A stretch of DNA of 64,000 nucleotides from Marinococcus luteus (GTDB lineage: Bacteria; Bacillota; Bacilli; Bacillales; Marinococcaceae): NCBI RefSeq assembly GCF_900106595.1, contig NZ_FNNC01000007.1:1-64000 (forward strand). Reading direction: 5' to 3'. The notes under the pieces are model-generated. The model had not been told where the DNA came from and did no database searches. It saw only the letters and a list, made by a program, of their open reading frames with translations. This document shows, in pieces, positions 29,739 through 37,957 of the stretch. Position numbers and translations under genes: made by a program. The stretch's first letter is position 1; each line of letters begins with the position of its first letter.

Positions 29739-29803
29739 AATGTGTATTTAAAAAAGTTTCGCTATAATAAAGTACAGACGAACATCACAAAGAGGTGAAC
29801 AAT

Positions 29804-30427
29804 ATGGGTAAAATGGATGAAATGATTGTAGTAGCACCAAGAGAGCAGGTATTTGCACGCGAAGCCCGGACATTTCACGGGGTGCAGGACGAGCAGGTCC
29901 AAATTCAGGAAATTATCGGAACGATTGCGGATACATATACGGAAAAAAGAAGGGGAGATGCCGAAGAAGATCCTTCCTGGAAACAGCCGATTCCCTATGT
30001 GGTTATCCGCAGGGGAGAAGAATTATTCGCATACGAACGACTTGCAGGCGGAGGAGAAGGAAGGCTGCATAACAAATTGTCCCTCGGATTTGGAGGGCAT
30101 ATGAATGCTGAATCAGGCGTCTCGACATTTCAGGAGCTGCTGCATACAAATGCCGACCGTGAGCTTGAAGAGGAACTGTATATTTCTTCACTGGAAGGCG
30201 CAGAGATGCAGGCGTTGGGACTGATTAATGATGACAATAACGCTGTCGGTGAAGTACATCTCGGCATTTTGTATACTTTTATCCTTCCGGAGCACGTGGA
30301 CGTGCATGTGAAGGAAACGGAGCAGATTCGCGGCTTCTGGACGAGCGTGGATGAGCTTTCCCGGCCGGAGACCTATGAACGGCTCGAGACATGGTCTCAA
30401 TTTGTTGTAGATATCCTGGATAAATAA
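29804..30427 (+). CDS. Nudix-fold phosphoesterase-like protein
   Basis: A 207-residue cytosolic protein of a Bacillales Nudix-like family. A signature-like helix with RELEEELY at about residues 113-120 follows GFGGHMNAESG, but the spacing differs from the classical Nudix box because of an insertion. The catalytic glutamates are kept; the substrate is unknown. ATG 29804 is used, with AAGAGGTG 6 bases upstream. A TATAAT at 29763-29768 is a likely -10. It is monocistronic and convergent with the next gene. Confidence 0.72.
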   Translation: MGKMDEMIVVAPREQVFAREARTFHGVQDEQVQIQEIIGTIADTYTEKRRGDAEEDPSWKQPIPYVVIRRGEELFAYERLAGGGEGRLHNKLSLGFGGHMNAESGVSTFQELLHTNADRELEEELYISSLEGAEMQALGLINDDNNAVGEVHLGILYTFILPEHVDVHVKETEQIRGFWTSVDELSRPETYERLETWSQFVVDILDK

Positions 30428-30430
30428 ACG

Positions 30431-30468
30431 AGAAGCTGTTTCCTTTACCCGGAAACAGCTTCTTATTT
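30431..30468. terminator. Bidirectional terminator
   Basis: A perfect 12-bp stem (30432-30443 with 30451-30462) with a TTATTTT tail on the plus strand, between convergent genes. Confidence 0.82.
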
Positions 30469-30818
30469 TACTTATCGTTTAACTGCTGGAGGGCATCCAG
30501 ACCTATCGTTACTGCCTCACTCATGGATTCGCCGCCGCCAAAGGCTGCTGCTACGCCCATATATTCTTTGATTTCATCCTCCGAGCATCCATGATGGAGA
30601 CACTGGTCCATATGATAAACAATGCACGTAGTATCGCCCTGATGAACGCCAATAGCCAGTGCTGTCAGATGCTTCTGAGCGGTCGAAACCTCTCCGCTTT
30701 CAAAGGCACTCGACGTAAAGCGATTGTAATTTTTTGCGATTTCCTGATATGATTCACTGAACTGCTCTATGCCGCGGCGGTATTCGCTTAATATTTCTTT
30801 GGCATCAATAACTGCCAT
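30468..30818 (-). CDS. Carboxymuconolactone decarboxylase-family protein (AhpD-like)
   Basis: A 116-residue all-helical protein of the CMD/AhpD family. Cys65, His69 and Cys73 lie in the helix that carries the redox CxxC-H motif in AhpD, but the spacing here is CxxxHxxxC, so alkylhydroperoxidase-type chemistry is uncertain. The GG-rich segment AAAFGGGESM fits the family trimer. ATG at 30818 is chosen, 8 bases after AAAGGAG. A thioredoxin-like gene lies upstream on the same strand, so the two could share a role in redox stress. Confidence 0.72.
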   Translation of the reverse strand: MAVIDAKEILSEYRRGIEQFSESYQEIAKNYNRFTSSAFESGEVSTAQKHLTALAIGVHQGDTTCIVYHMDQCLHHGCSEDEIKEYMGVAAAFGGGESMSEAVTIGLDALQQLNDK

Positions 30819-30900
30819 AATGTTCACTCCTTTTTAGTATGCTGAAGGGAACATTCCCGGTTCTGACATTTTCAAACAAAGTATGGCTGCCCATGAAGAT

Positions 30901-30931
30901 TAAAAATCTGCCGGAATCCGGCAGATTTTCT
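30901..30931 (-). terminator. Terminator after the thioredoxin-like gene
   Basis: A perfect hairpin (30902-30915 with 30917-30929) with a U-rich 3' end when read on the minus strand; it overlaps the end region of the minus-strand thioredoxin-like gene. Confidence 0.75.
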
Positions 30932-31258
30932 TTAGTAATATTTGGAGAAAAAGTCACTTACCTGACCCGGGGTTTTAGCGTCGGCGCTGTGCAGGTGGCC
31001 GATTTTTTCCCCATTCTGGAATACAAGAATACTCGGTATTCCCATTACTTCCTGTTCGCTTGTAATGTCTGGAAGCTGTTCGGTGTCAATTTTATGAAAT
31101 GGAACGCTGTCAAAGCGGTTCAGTACATCGTCTATAAACATATCGAGTCTCCGGCAGTCCGGACACCATCCCGCTGAAAATTCTACTGCCACCGGTGCTT
31201 CTGTTTGTATTGTCTCTTCAAAAGAGTCTTTGGATTCAATGCGATTATTCGTAGTCAT
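30932..31258 (-). CDS. Thioredoxin-like protein
   Basis: A 108-residue single-domain thioredoxin-fold protein with the active site WCPDC (Cys32, Cys35), differing from the WCGPC of housekeeping thioredoxin. The cis-proline motif GIPSILVF is present. There is no signal peptide, so it acts in the cytosol. AAAGGAG lies 10 bases upstream of the ATG. The WCPDC site is typical of YtpP/YdbP-like Bacillus thioredoxins; the physiological target is unknown. Confidence 0.82.
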   Translation of the reverse strand: MTTNNRIESKDSFEETIQTEAPVAVEFSAGWCPDCRRLDMFIDDVLNRFDSVPFHKIDTEQLPDITSEQEVMGIPSILVFQNGEKIGHLHSADAKTPGQVSDFFSKYY

Positions 31259-31420
31259 TACTCATTCGCTCCTTTCTTACTGTTCTCTATTGTAACAAAG
31301 GCATAATGATGTGCAAAAAAATGATAAGAATAATGTTTCAACTGGAAATACCTGTTAGAATAAACATACACATACTTAGAAGAAACTTATTCATTTTTTG
31401 CGGGAGGAGGGGGCTGTGTA

Positions 31421-31831
31421 ATGCGGCTTTTCAACAATATAACAGCAGGTGCAGCGGCAGGGGTGCTGCTGCTTGCATCTGCCTGTGGAAGCGATGCAGA
31501 AGGAGCAGAACAATGGATCACGGAGCTTGAAAGCAATGGACTCTCTATGCAGGAGACAGAAGAAAACCCTGCGGCCCCGGTATCAATGAATCATGGAAGC
31601 GAGATGTGGGAGGAAGACAGCACGAATACAAAAGTATCGGTTTATGAATTCGATTCCCGGGATGCGGCTGTACAGGCAGAAGAACAGTTTCAGCAGGAAG
31701 TGACTGAAAACGGGGGATGGGAAAATATTTCCTACCGCACGGCCGTTTCAGGATCAATGTTTTTATGCGCCTACAATGAAGATTCCTACGCTTTTTCAGC
31801 ATTCATGGATAAAGTATCACTTCCGTCTTAA
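31421..31831 (+). CDS. Putative lipoprotein, unknown function
   Basis: A 136-residue protein with a lipoprotein signal peptide: positively charged start, hydrophobic core, and lipobox LASAC with Cys22 as the expected lipidated residue. The mature part is acidic and contains a segment (VYEFDSRDAAVQAEEQF) seen in small substrate-less lipoproteins of Bacilli. A strong GGGAGGAGGGGG lies upstream of ATG 31421. No family was recognised. It is followed directly by the miniature insertion element. Confidence 0.7.
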   Translation: MRLFNNITAGAAAGVLLLASACGSDAEGAEQWITELESNGLSMQETEENPAAPVSMNHGSEMWEEDSTNTKVSVYEFDSRDAAVQAEEQFQQEVTENGGWENISYRTAVSGSMFLCAYNEDSYAFSAFMDKVSLPS

Positions 31832-31861
31832 CAAGAATACGAAACGCCGGTGCTGCCTTTT

Positions 31862-32102
31862 TGAACTGATCCCCGTCAAGTAGACAATGAAAATAAGTAA
31901 AGATCTTAAGCGGCTTGATTCCGGTGATCTATGAATGCCTCAGCGATCACAAAAATCATCCACACTCTCCGTCCGTTGGTGAAAGGCGTGAATCACCGCT
32001 ATTTTCTGCTCGTTCGTATATCTAGGTAAGACATAATAAATATTCCCCTCTAAGCAGCACAGATGATTTATTTCATCTTTCTGCTTAAAGGGGAGCATAT
32101 CA
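31862..32102 (-). mobile_element. Miniature internally deleted IS3-family element
   Basis: A 241-bp remnant with imperfect terminal inverted repeats: 31862-31886 (TGAACTGATCCCC...) and 32078-32102, of which 18 of 25 bases pair. On the minus strand, just inside one end, a reading frame encodes RYTNEQKIAVIHAFHQ, like the N-terminus of an IS3-type OrfA. Near the other end, another frame finishes in IDHRNQAA-stop, like the C-terminus of an IS3-type OrfB. The middle is missing. It therefore looks like a non-autonomous deletion derivative. No clear target duplication flanks it. Confidence 0.6.
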
Positions 32103-32115
32103 TGAGGGCATGTGA

Positions 32116-32520
32116 CTATTTTTTGCGTACAGCGATAAAGAAAAGAGCGATGGAAATAATCAAAAATGCAGTGAAGGAAAGAAGAGGGATAGTAATAAAC
32201 CCAAACCATTGCGCTGATTGATCGGAACAGGAAACCGCACCGGTGCATTCCGTGGCCTGCTGCAGCACCGGAAGCTTTTGGTACAGGTAATGGTAGCCTG
32301 CAAGCAGCATGCCGGGAACAGCAAGAGGGAGTGCATACCATATGACCTGCCGCTCCCCGCGGAAGACAGCCACGCCTAAAATAACTGCGAGCGGGTACAT
32401 AAGAATGCGCTGATACCAGCAAAGCTCGCACGGCGTATAGCCTAAAATTTCGCTGAACGCTAAGCTGCCGAGCGTAGCGGTAATGGCCATCAGCCAGGCC
32501 GCACTTAACCAACGATCCAT
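32116..32520 (-). CDS. bdbC: Disulfide oxidoreductase BdbC (DsbB family)
   Basis: A 134-residue membrane protein with four helices. It carries two extracytoplasmic cysteine pairs, CELC (after the first helix) and CTGAVSC in the second loop, that pass electrons from BdbD to quinone. This reoxidises the thiol oxidase and supports disulfide formation in exported proteins. It lies five bases after bdbD on the same strand, so they form an operon. The miniature IS3 element ends just downstream of its stop codon. Confidence 0.9.
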   Translation of the reverse strand: MDRWLSAAWLMAITATLGSLAFSEILGYTPCELCWYQRILMYPLAVILGVAVFRGERQVIWYALPLAVPGMLLAGYHYLYQKLPVLQQATECTGAVSCSDQSAQWFGFITIPLLSFTAFLIISIALFFIAVRKK

Positions 32521-32525
32521 AGGCG

Positions 32526-33212
32526 TTACTCCCCTGCCTCTTCTTCAATCATATCGAGCAGTTCCTGATAGCTGTCACCTTCAAACAATTCTCCGTTCAC
32601 AAATACGGAAGGGGTGCTGTTGACTCCAAGATCCTCTGCCATGGAACGGTCATTCTCCACGTTTTCTTCATAGGCGCCGTTTTCAAAAGCCTCGACCACT
32701 GTCGTTACTTCCTCCTCGGAAGCTGTCGTCTGCAGCAGTTCCGTTAAACGTTCCTGATTAAAGTAATCGCCGCCTTCGTTCTGCGGCTGGTTGGCGAAAA
32801 GGGTATCATGAAAGCTCCAGAAGGCTTCGTCCCCGAGTTCGCCGTAAACGTCTTCACTGAATTCTGCCGCTGTGGTGGAATCTTCACTTAAAAATGGGTA
32901 ATGAACGTAATGGAAAGCGGCATCGCCGGATTCGATAAACTGGGATTCGATTTCAGGAACGACCGATTCATGAAAATCTTTACACGCGGGGCATTTATAG
33001 TCCCCAAATTCAACAACTGTGACCGGGGCATCCTCGTCCCCTTTAAGCGGCTGGCCGCTTGTATCAATACTTTCTCCATTGCCACCGCCGGAATCATTAC
33101 TGCTGCCGCCGCTGAAATTTCCGACAAGAATGATAGCGAGCAAAATCACAGCTATAACGGCTACAATGGCTGCGAATGTACGGCCGGAACTCGGCCTTGG
33201 TTTTTTGGACAT
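32526..33212 (-). CDS. bdbD: Thiol-disulfide oxidoreductase BdbD (DsbA family)
   Basis: A 228-residue protein anchored by one N-terminal helix (about residues 12-31), then a Gly/Ser/Asn-rich linker and a DsbA-like thioredoxin domain. The active site CPAC is at Cys74-Cys77 in FGDYKCPACKDF, and the cis-proline STPSVFVNG is near residue 200. It oxidises thiols of exported proteins and is recharged by BdbC. AAAGGAG precedes the ATG. In Bacillus this pair matures competence and other secreted proteins. Confidence 0.9.
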   Translation of the reverse strand: MSKKPRPSSGRTFAAIVAVIAVILLAIILVGNFSGGSSNDSGGGNGESIDTSGQPLKGDEDAPVTVVEFGDYKCPACKDFHESVVPEIESQFIESGDAAFHYVHYPFLSEDSTTAAEFSEDVYGELGDEAFWSFHDTLFANQPQNEGGDYFNQERLTELLQTTASEEEVTTVVEAFENGAYEENVENDRSMAEDLGVNSTPSVFVNGELFEGDSYQELLDMIEEEAGE

Positions 33213-33311
33213 GGGAAACTCCTTTCGTGCCTGTACTATGTATCAAACGTAGCGATCAGTACCTTCATAATTTACCATAAATTGCTGGAAACTCAAGAGC
33301 CCGCAAAAAAC

Positions 33312-33348
33312 TGCTGAAAAGAAAGAGAACTGCCTAAAAAGGCAGCTC
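33312..33348 (-). terminator. Probable terminator after ilvD
   Basis: An 8-bp stem (33327-33334 with 33341-33348) followed on the minus strand by an interrupted U-rich tract. Confidence 0.6.
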
Positions 33349-33357
33349 CCGTAGAAT

Positions 33358-35052
33358 TTATAAATCTGCGTCTGTAACGGCTCCTTTAGCACTTGAAGAA
33401 ACTAGTTTAGCGTATTTGGCAAGAGCTCCGCGTTTTTCCGGAAGATCCGGTGCCTGCCAGGCATTCCGGCGTTTTTCAAACTCTTCATCGGAAATGTGGA
33501 GGTTGATCTCCTGCGTGTCGCTGTCAATGGAGAGGGTGTCCCCGTTCTCAAGCAGGCCGATCGGGCCGCCAACGCTTGCCTCAGGTGCTACGTGACCGAT
33601 AACGAAACCGTGCGAGCCGCCGGAAAAACGTCCGTCGGTCATAAGAGCTACTTTACCGCCGAGTCCGCGGCCGACGATCATGGAAGTAACAGACAGCATC
33701 TCCGGCATGCCCGGACCGCCCTGTGGGCCGACGTAACGGATGACAAGCACGTCTCCTTCGACGATGTCCCCGTCCATGATGGCTTTTGTTGCTGATTCTT
33801 CGCTGTTAAAGACCTTTACCGTGCCTTCGAACCGGCTGATTTTCTGGCCGGACAGCTTGATAACAGAGCCTTCCGGAGCGACGTTTCCTTTTAATACAAC
33901 GAGAGGACCGGTCTTTTTAAACGGTTCAGCCACAGGGCGGATGATTTCCTGCCCCTCTTTCAGGGAAGGCACAGCCTCAAGGTTTTCCGCAAGCGTCTTA
34001 CTCGTTACCGTAAGACAGTCACCGTGCAGCAGTCCTTCCTCGTGGAGAAGCTTCATGACTGCCGGCACGCCGCCGATTTCATAGAGATCCTGCATGACGT
34101 ATTTGCCGCTCGGTTTCAGGTCGGCAATATGAGGCACATTCTGGCGGACACGTTCAAAATCGTCATAAGACAGGTCGACGTCTGCCGAGTGGGCAATCGC
34201 AAGAAGGTGTAAAAACGCGTTGGTGGAACCACCGAGTGCCATGACAACCGTAATGGCATTTTCAAATGCTTTTTTCGTCATAATATCTTTTGGAAGAATG
34301 TTATTTTCAAGCAGCTCGATGGTTAATTCTCCGGCCTGCCTGCATTCGGTTTCTTTGTATTCGTAAATCGCAGGCGTGGAGGAAGAACCGGGAATGCTCA
34401 TGCCAAGCGCTTCTACGGCAGCAGCCATCGTGTTGGCTGTGTACATGCCGCCACATGCACCCGCACCCGGGCAAGCGTTGCACTCCACCTGATGAAGCTC
34501 TTCGTCACTGATCTGGCCGGTCTGGTGCTGGCCGACAGCCTCGAAGGACGAAACAATATCAATGTCTTTGCCGTTTAGTTTACCTGGCTGAATAGTGCCG
34601 CCGTAAACGTATACGGAGGGAATATTCATGCGGGCCAGAGAAATGACGCAGCCCGGCGTTGTTTTATCACAGCCGCCGATCGCGACGACCCCGTCGAGAC
34701 GCTCTGCATTGGTGACGGTCTCGATCGAGTCTGCAATAATTTCACGGCTTGGAAGGGAGTAATGCATGCCTTCATGTCCCATAGCGATTCCGTCAGATAC
34801 GGTAATCGTGTTGAAAATAAGCGGCGCGCCCCCATTGGTGGATGCTCCCTGCTTTGCGTGGCGTGCAAGATTGTCGATATGTACGTTACACGGAGTAACC
34901 TCGCTCCACGTACTTGCAATGCCGATCATCGGTTTTTTAAAGTCGTCGTCTGTAAAGCCGACGGCACGAAGCATGGCCCGGTTTGGGGCCCGGTTGGCTC
35001 CCTCGCTGATGGCTTTACTGCGGTTTCGTAAATCTTTTTCTGTTTTTCCCAT
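33358..35052 (-). CDS. ilvD: Dihydroxy-acid dehydratase
   Basis: A 564-residue Fe-S enzyme. It dehydrates 2,3-dihydroxy-3-methylbutanoate and its isoleucine counterpart in branched-chain amino-acid synthesis. The cluster cysteines are Cys55 (TPCNVH), Cys128 ([10 protein letters not shown]) and Cys200 ([14 protein letters not shown]). The [14 protein letters not shown] motif near the C-terminus is also present. It stands alone; the other ilv-leu genes are not in the window. A sigma-A promoter lies about 125 bases upstream, leaving a long leader with no recognisable T-box. Confidence 0.96.
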   Translation of the reverse strand: MGKTEKDLRNRSKAISEGANRAPNRAMLRAVGFTDDDFKKPMIGIASTWSEVTPCNVHIDNLARHAKQGASTNGGAPLIFNTITVSDGIAMGHEGMHYSLPSREIIADSIETVTNAERLDGVVAIGGCDKTTPGCVISLARMNIPSVYVYGGTIQPGKLNGKDIDIVSSFEAVGQHQTGQISDEELHQVECNACPGAGACGGMYTANTMAAAVEALGMSIPGSSSTPAIYEYKETECRQAGELTIELLENNILPKDIMTKKAFENAITVVMALGGSTNAFLHLLAIAHSADVDLSYDDFERVRQNVPHIADLKPSGKYVMQDLYEIGGVPAVMKLLHEEGLLHGDCLTVTSKTLAENLEAVPSLKEGQEIIRPVAEPFKKTGPLVVLKGNVAPEGSVIKLSGQKISRFEGTVKVFNSEESATKAIMDGDIVEGDVLVIRYVGPQGGPGMPEMLSVTSMIVGRGLGGKVALMTDGRFSGGSHGFVIGHVAPEASVGGPIGLLENGDTLSIDSDTQEINLHISDEEFEKRRNAWQAPDLPEKRGALAKYAKLVSSSAKGAVTDADL

Positions 35053-35176
35053 CGCTATGACCCTCTCTCATGAAGTTTCGTCGCAGACAATGTGCATGAC
35101 GATTCGCGTGCTCTATACGCAGCACGGGTAATTTTCTCTGCATATACAAATGTCTATCTAACAAGGACTATTCACT

Positions 35177-35205
35177 ATCATACTAGGAATAGATGATTGT
35201 TTCAA
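35177..35205 (-). promoter_or_regulatory. Sigma-A promoter of ilvD
   Basis: On the minus strand TTGAAA (35200-35205), 17-base spacer, TATGAT (35177-35182). The 35053-35354 gap holds this promoter and the ribosome site of the small gene at 35355; nothing else was recognised. Confidence 0.8.
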
Positions 35206-35354
35206 CGTAACAGCGGCAGTGAATAAAAGTTATTTCTGACAAATGAAAAAATTAGTGTGGAAGATAACTTTACAGAGAGATGGGAAAGAATGGAGAAGTT
35301 TATTATGATATAGATAACCTATCTCTACTCAGGAGAAAAAATGGAGGGATAACG

Positions 35355-35555
35355 ATGAAGGAACCAATTATATGGGCTGTGGCGATGTTGGTTGCGTTTC
35401 TCGCTCTGTTTTTAACGGGGACTCTGCAGCTGCAGGGGCTCGAAAGTGTTATTATTCAAATGATTGGTTTCAGCGGCATGGTATTTGCGATTTTGTACAG
35501 TGTACTACTGACACAGAAATCAAATGATGAAAAGGATCAGGCATTCAAACGGTGA
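35355..35555 (+). CDS. Small membrane protein, 66 residues, unknown
   Basis: A 66-residue protein with two predicted transmembrane helices (about residues 5-24 and 31-54) and a charged C-terminal tail. ATG 35355 follows GGAGGG at 6 bases; the frame is open upstream to 35280, but that extension lacks a ribosome site. No family was recognised. It is divergent from ilvD and convergent with ectD. Confidence 0.6.
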   Translation: MKEPIIWAVAMLVAFLALFLTGTLQLQGLESVIIQMIGFSGMVFAILYSVLLTQKSNDEKDQAFKR

Positions 35556-35576
35556 GTGAAGACCGACATTATAATG

Positions 35577-35613
35577 AAAAAAGCATCCGGGTAGAAAAAC
35601 CGGATGCTTTTTG
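35577..35613. terminator. Bidirectional terminator before the ectD stop
   Basis: AAAAAAGCATCCGG (35577-35590) pairs with CCGGATGCTTTTTG-type sequence (35600-35613), giving U-runs on both strands between convergent genes. Confidence 0.85.
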
Positions 35614-35617
35614 TGTC

Positions 35618-36556
35618 TTATTTTGCAGAAGTGGAAGTTCTGTGTGAAAGACGATCCGAACTTGGCTGGATAGCGGAGGTGTCCTGGCGGTTGGCCAGAA
35701 ATTCCGGGCGCGGCTCCTGGCCGCTGAACGGATCCACGAGCTTGTTTTCCACCGAGTTGAAGACGAAGAAGACGTTGCTGCGCGGGTACGGCGAGATGTT
35801 GCCGGCCGAACCGTGCATCGTGTTGCAGTCAAAGAAGAGCACCGAGCCCGCCGGGCCGGTCGCGCGGTCAATCTGGCCGCCGGCCTGCTCCGTGAGCCAT
35901 TCCATGCTTTCGTTGTCCGGCACGCCGGTCTCCTGCTTTTTGAGCGACTGCTTGAAGTTGTCCTCCGGCGTGGTGCCCGGGCAGGACACGTACCATTTCT
36001 GCGAGCCGGGGATCAGCATGAGCGGGCCGTTGAACTCGTAGTTGTCCGTGAGGATGATCGAGCAGCTGAGCGCCCGCATGTCCGGCATGCCGTCCTCCAT
36101 GTGCCAGGTTTCAAAATCCGAATGCCAGTAGAACTCCTTACCTTTAAAGCCTGGCTTAAAGTTTATCCGGGACTGCATCATGTAGACCTGGCTGCCGAGA
36201 ATCTGCTGGGCGGCTTTGACAATGCGTTCGTTTTTGGCGAGCATTTCAAAGAACCCGCTGTCCTTATGGATTTCAAAGACGGAGCGGACTTCGTTGCTGT
36301 TCGGCTCCTTGATCACGTCGGGCGCGTCGCGCTCTTCGTTGCGCTTCATCGTTTCGCTGAGTTCGCGCTTCATCATCTCAACTTCCTCATCGGTAAACAG
36401 CTTCTGGAGCATGAGGTAGCCGTTCTCGTCGTAAAAGTCCAGTTCCTTCTGCTGCAACGGGCCATCATAGCCGGCGCTTCCGTGTACTACCGGATCCTTC
36501 CGGTCCATGATTTCCTTATGATCGCCTTGTCTGGATGGATATTTATCGACTGCCAT
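35618..36556 (-). CDS. ectD: Ectoine hydroxylase EctD
   Basis: A 312-residue Fe(II)/2-oxoglutarate dioxygenase that converts ectoine to 5-hydroxyectoine, a compatible solute against salt and heat. The family signature FYWHSDFETWHMEDGMP holds the metal ligands His145 and Asp147; His248 (NTMHGS) is the third ligand and Arg259 the likely 2-oxoglutarate anchor. AAAGGAGGT precedes the ATG. ectABC is absent here, so ectoine must be made or imported elsewhere. The 3' half is much richer in GC than its neighbours. A sigma-B-like promoter upstream suggests induction by general stress. Confidence 0.93.
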   Translation of the reverse strand: MAVDKYPSRQGDHKEIMDRKDPVVHGSAGYDGPLQQKELDFYDENGYLMLQKLFTDEEVEMMKRELSETMKRNEERDAPDVIKEPNSNEVRSVFEIHKDSGFFEMLAKNERIVKAAQQILGSQVYMMQSRINFKPGFKGKEFYWHSDFETWHMEDGMPDMRALSCSIILTDNYEFNGPLMLIPGSQKWYVSCPGTTPEDNFKQSLKKQETGVPDNESMEWLTEQAGGQIDRATGPAGSVLFFDCNTMHGSAGNISPYPRSNVFFVFNSVENKLVDPFSGQEPRPEFLANRQDTSAIQPSSDRLSHRTSTSAK

Positions 36557-36615
36557 TGTTCCAAATACCTCCTTTATATTTTAACCAAGGATTAAATCCT
36601 CAGTCAGTCAGACAC

Positions 36616-36640
36616 ATTCCCGGGTTAAAAAGGAATAAAC
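36616..36640 (-). promoter_or_regulatory. Sigma-B-like promoter of ectD
   Basis: On the minus strand GTTTAT (36635-36640), 13-base spacer, GGGAAT (36616-36621). The known Bacillus sigma-B consensus is GTTTAA, 12-15 bases, GGGWAW, so five of six and six of six positions match. It would start transcription about 50 bases before the ectD ATG. Confidence 0.6.
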
Positions 36641-37017
36641 ATTGGAAACGAAAAATTTCAAATAATTAAATAAACTGGAAAAGTTCTAACCCGGATATGA
36701 TGCGTACTGGACTCATATTAAAAAAAATTTAATTTTTTTAAGCGTTAACATAACCTCTGAATCACTTAGTATATATTTAAATACTTCCTTTGTTGCCGGG
36801 AGATTTGGCGTTGGCTTTCACCTTTTAGGAAGGATCGGAGGTGGAACATTGAAGCATCACTACAGATATGAACTGCTCCCTTTGCTTTTGAATGCATCCG
36901 TACGCCTGAGCAGGTATTAACGGCTTCTTCCGGCGGTTAAAAGCAAAATGTAACTTTCCAACCTGGAGGGTTTCCGCTACAATAAGAGGAAAGAATGCGT
37001 GTGGAGGAGGCCTGGCA
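36641..37017. other. Intergenic region between ectD and yusI
   Basis: A very AT-rich part at 36641-36780 holds upstream ectD sequence and a possible plus-strand promoter (TTAACA 36745-36750, 16 bases, TAGTAT 36767-36772). A 23-codon reading frame with a good ribosome site (TTG 36849 to stop 36920) lies in the presumed leader of yusI. The rest shows no recognisable element. Confidence 0.4.
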
Positions 37018-37377
37018 GTGGCACTTACTTTTTACGGGTATCCCCCGTGCGGTACATGCCGTAAAGCAAAAAAGTGGCTGGAAGCAGAGAACATTTCTTT
37101 TGAGGAGCATCATATTGTGGAAGATCCGCCCTCAAAGGAAGAATTGAAAGCATGGAAAGAGCAGGAAGGTCTTGAGTGGAAGCATTTCTTTAACACAAGT
37201 GGGAAGAAGTACAGGGAAATGGATCTGAAAACCCGGCTGCCGGAAGCATCTGAAGAAGAGATTCTGGAATGGCTCGCTTCTGACGGAATGCTTTTAAAAA
37301 GGCCTATTGTGACAGACGGCGAGAGTGTTACCCTTGGGTTTAAGGAACCAGTTTTTGAGGAAAAGTGGAAAGCGTAA
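37018..37377 (+). CDS. yusI: ArsC/Spx-family protein YusI
   Basis: A 119-residue thioredoxin-fold protein of the arsenate reductase-like ArsC/Spx superfamily. The N-terminal CGTCRKAKKWL carries a CxxC (PPCGTC), and the C-terminal block LLKRPIVTDGE is the family's conserved RP motif. It lacks the RNA-polymerase-contact features that would make it Spx. Function unknown in Bacillus YusI. The start is GTG 37018, 7 bases after GGAGGAGG. gcvH follows after 30 bases, an arrangement conserved in B. subtilis. Confidence 0.85.
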   Translation: MALTFYGYPPCGTCRKAKKWLEAENISFEEHHIVEDPPSKEELKAWKEQEGLEWKHFFNTSGKKYREMDLKTRLPEASEEEILEWLASDGMLLKRPIVTDGESVTLGFKEPVFEEKWKA

Positions 37378-37407
37378 TAGTATTCATTTGAAGGAGGATG
37401 ATTGTGT

Positions 37408-37791
37408 ATGAGTGTACCAGACGAGCTTTTGTATTCAGAAGAACACGAATGGGTTAAAAAAGAAGACGGACGTCTTCGTGTCGGTGTCACGGATTTTGCC
37501 CAGTCCGAGCTTGGCGATATTGTGTTCGTAGAGCTTCCGGAAGTCGGGGATGAACTCGAGGCCGGCGAGCCATTTGGAAGTGTAGAGTCTGTTAAAACGG
37601 TATCAGAGCTTTATGCCCCGGTTACAGGAAAGGTCGTAGAAATTAACGAAGACCTGGATGATTCTCCTGAGTTCGTCAACGAATCTCCATATGAAAAAGC
37701 CTGGATGATCGTTGTAGAACCCTCCAATGAAAGTGAATTGGATGATCTGATGTCACCAGCCCAGTATTCGGACATGGTAAGTGACGATTAA
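37408..37791 (+). CDS. gcvH: Glycine cleavage system H protein / lipoyl carrier
   Basis: A 127-residue lipoyl-carrier protein. Lys63 in [11 protein letters not shown] is the lipoylation site. In the glycine cleavage system it carries the methylamine group. In Bacillus GcvH is also the obligate intermediate for lipoyl transfer to the 2-oxoacid dehydrogenases. ATG 37408 follows AAGGAGG at 10 bases. The other gcv genes are elsewhere. A terminator follows. Confidence 0.95.
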   Translation: MSVPDELLYSEEHEWVKKEDGRLRVGVTDFAQSELGDIVFVELPEVGDELEAGEPFGSVESVKTVSELYAPVTGKVVEINEDLDDSPEFVNESPYEKAWMIVVEPSNESELDDLMSPAQYSDMVSDD

Positions 37792-37806
37792 TACTGAGTT
37801 ACATAG

Positions 37807-37837
37807 GAGCTGTCCTTCTGCAGGACAGCTTCTTTTT
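37807..37837 (+). terminator. Intrinsic terminator after gcvH
   Basis: A perfect 9-bp stem (37808-37816 with 37822-37830) followed by a T-rich tract. Confidence 0.88.
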
Positions 37838-37891
37838 GTAAGCAGCTTTAATATGGCTGTTTTCAGCCCTGTCAGGGAGGGAAACTAAAGG

Positions 37892-37920
37892 TTGACGCTT
37901 CTGGGTAAAGGTGCTATTAT
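37892..37920 (+). promoter_or_regulatory. Sigma-A promoter of the metNPQ transcript
   Basis: TTGACG (37892-37897), 17-base spacer, TATTAT (37915-37920), just upstream of the SAM riboswitch. Confidence 0.85.
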
Positions 37921-37957
37921 CAATAGCATCGTCAAATATGAACGGATAATCATCGTT

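Noticed and set aside
31940-32548. 202-codon minus-strand frame across bdbC and the miniature IS element
   Set aside because: It is out of frame with bdbC for most of its length; only its end reads the OrfA-like piece of the IS remnant.
35125-35150. CodY-like sequence in the ilvD leader
   Set aside because: Only about ten of fifteen positions match the CodY consensus, too weak to call.
35813-36595. 260-codon frame antisense to ectD
   Set aside because: It mirrors the GC-rich ectD codons; the ectD frame has all catalytic residues and a good ribosome site, while the antisense product resembles nothing.
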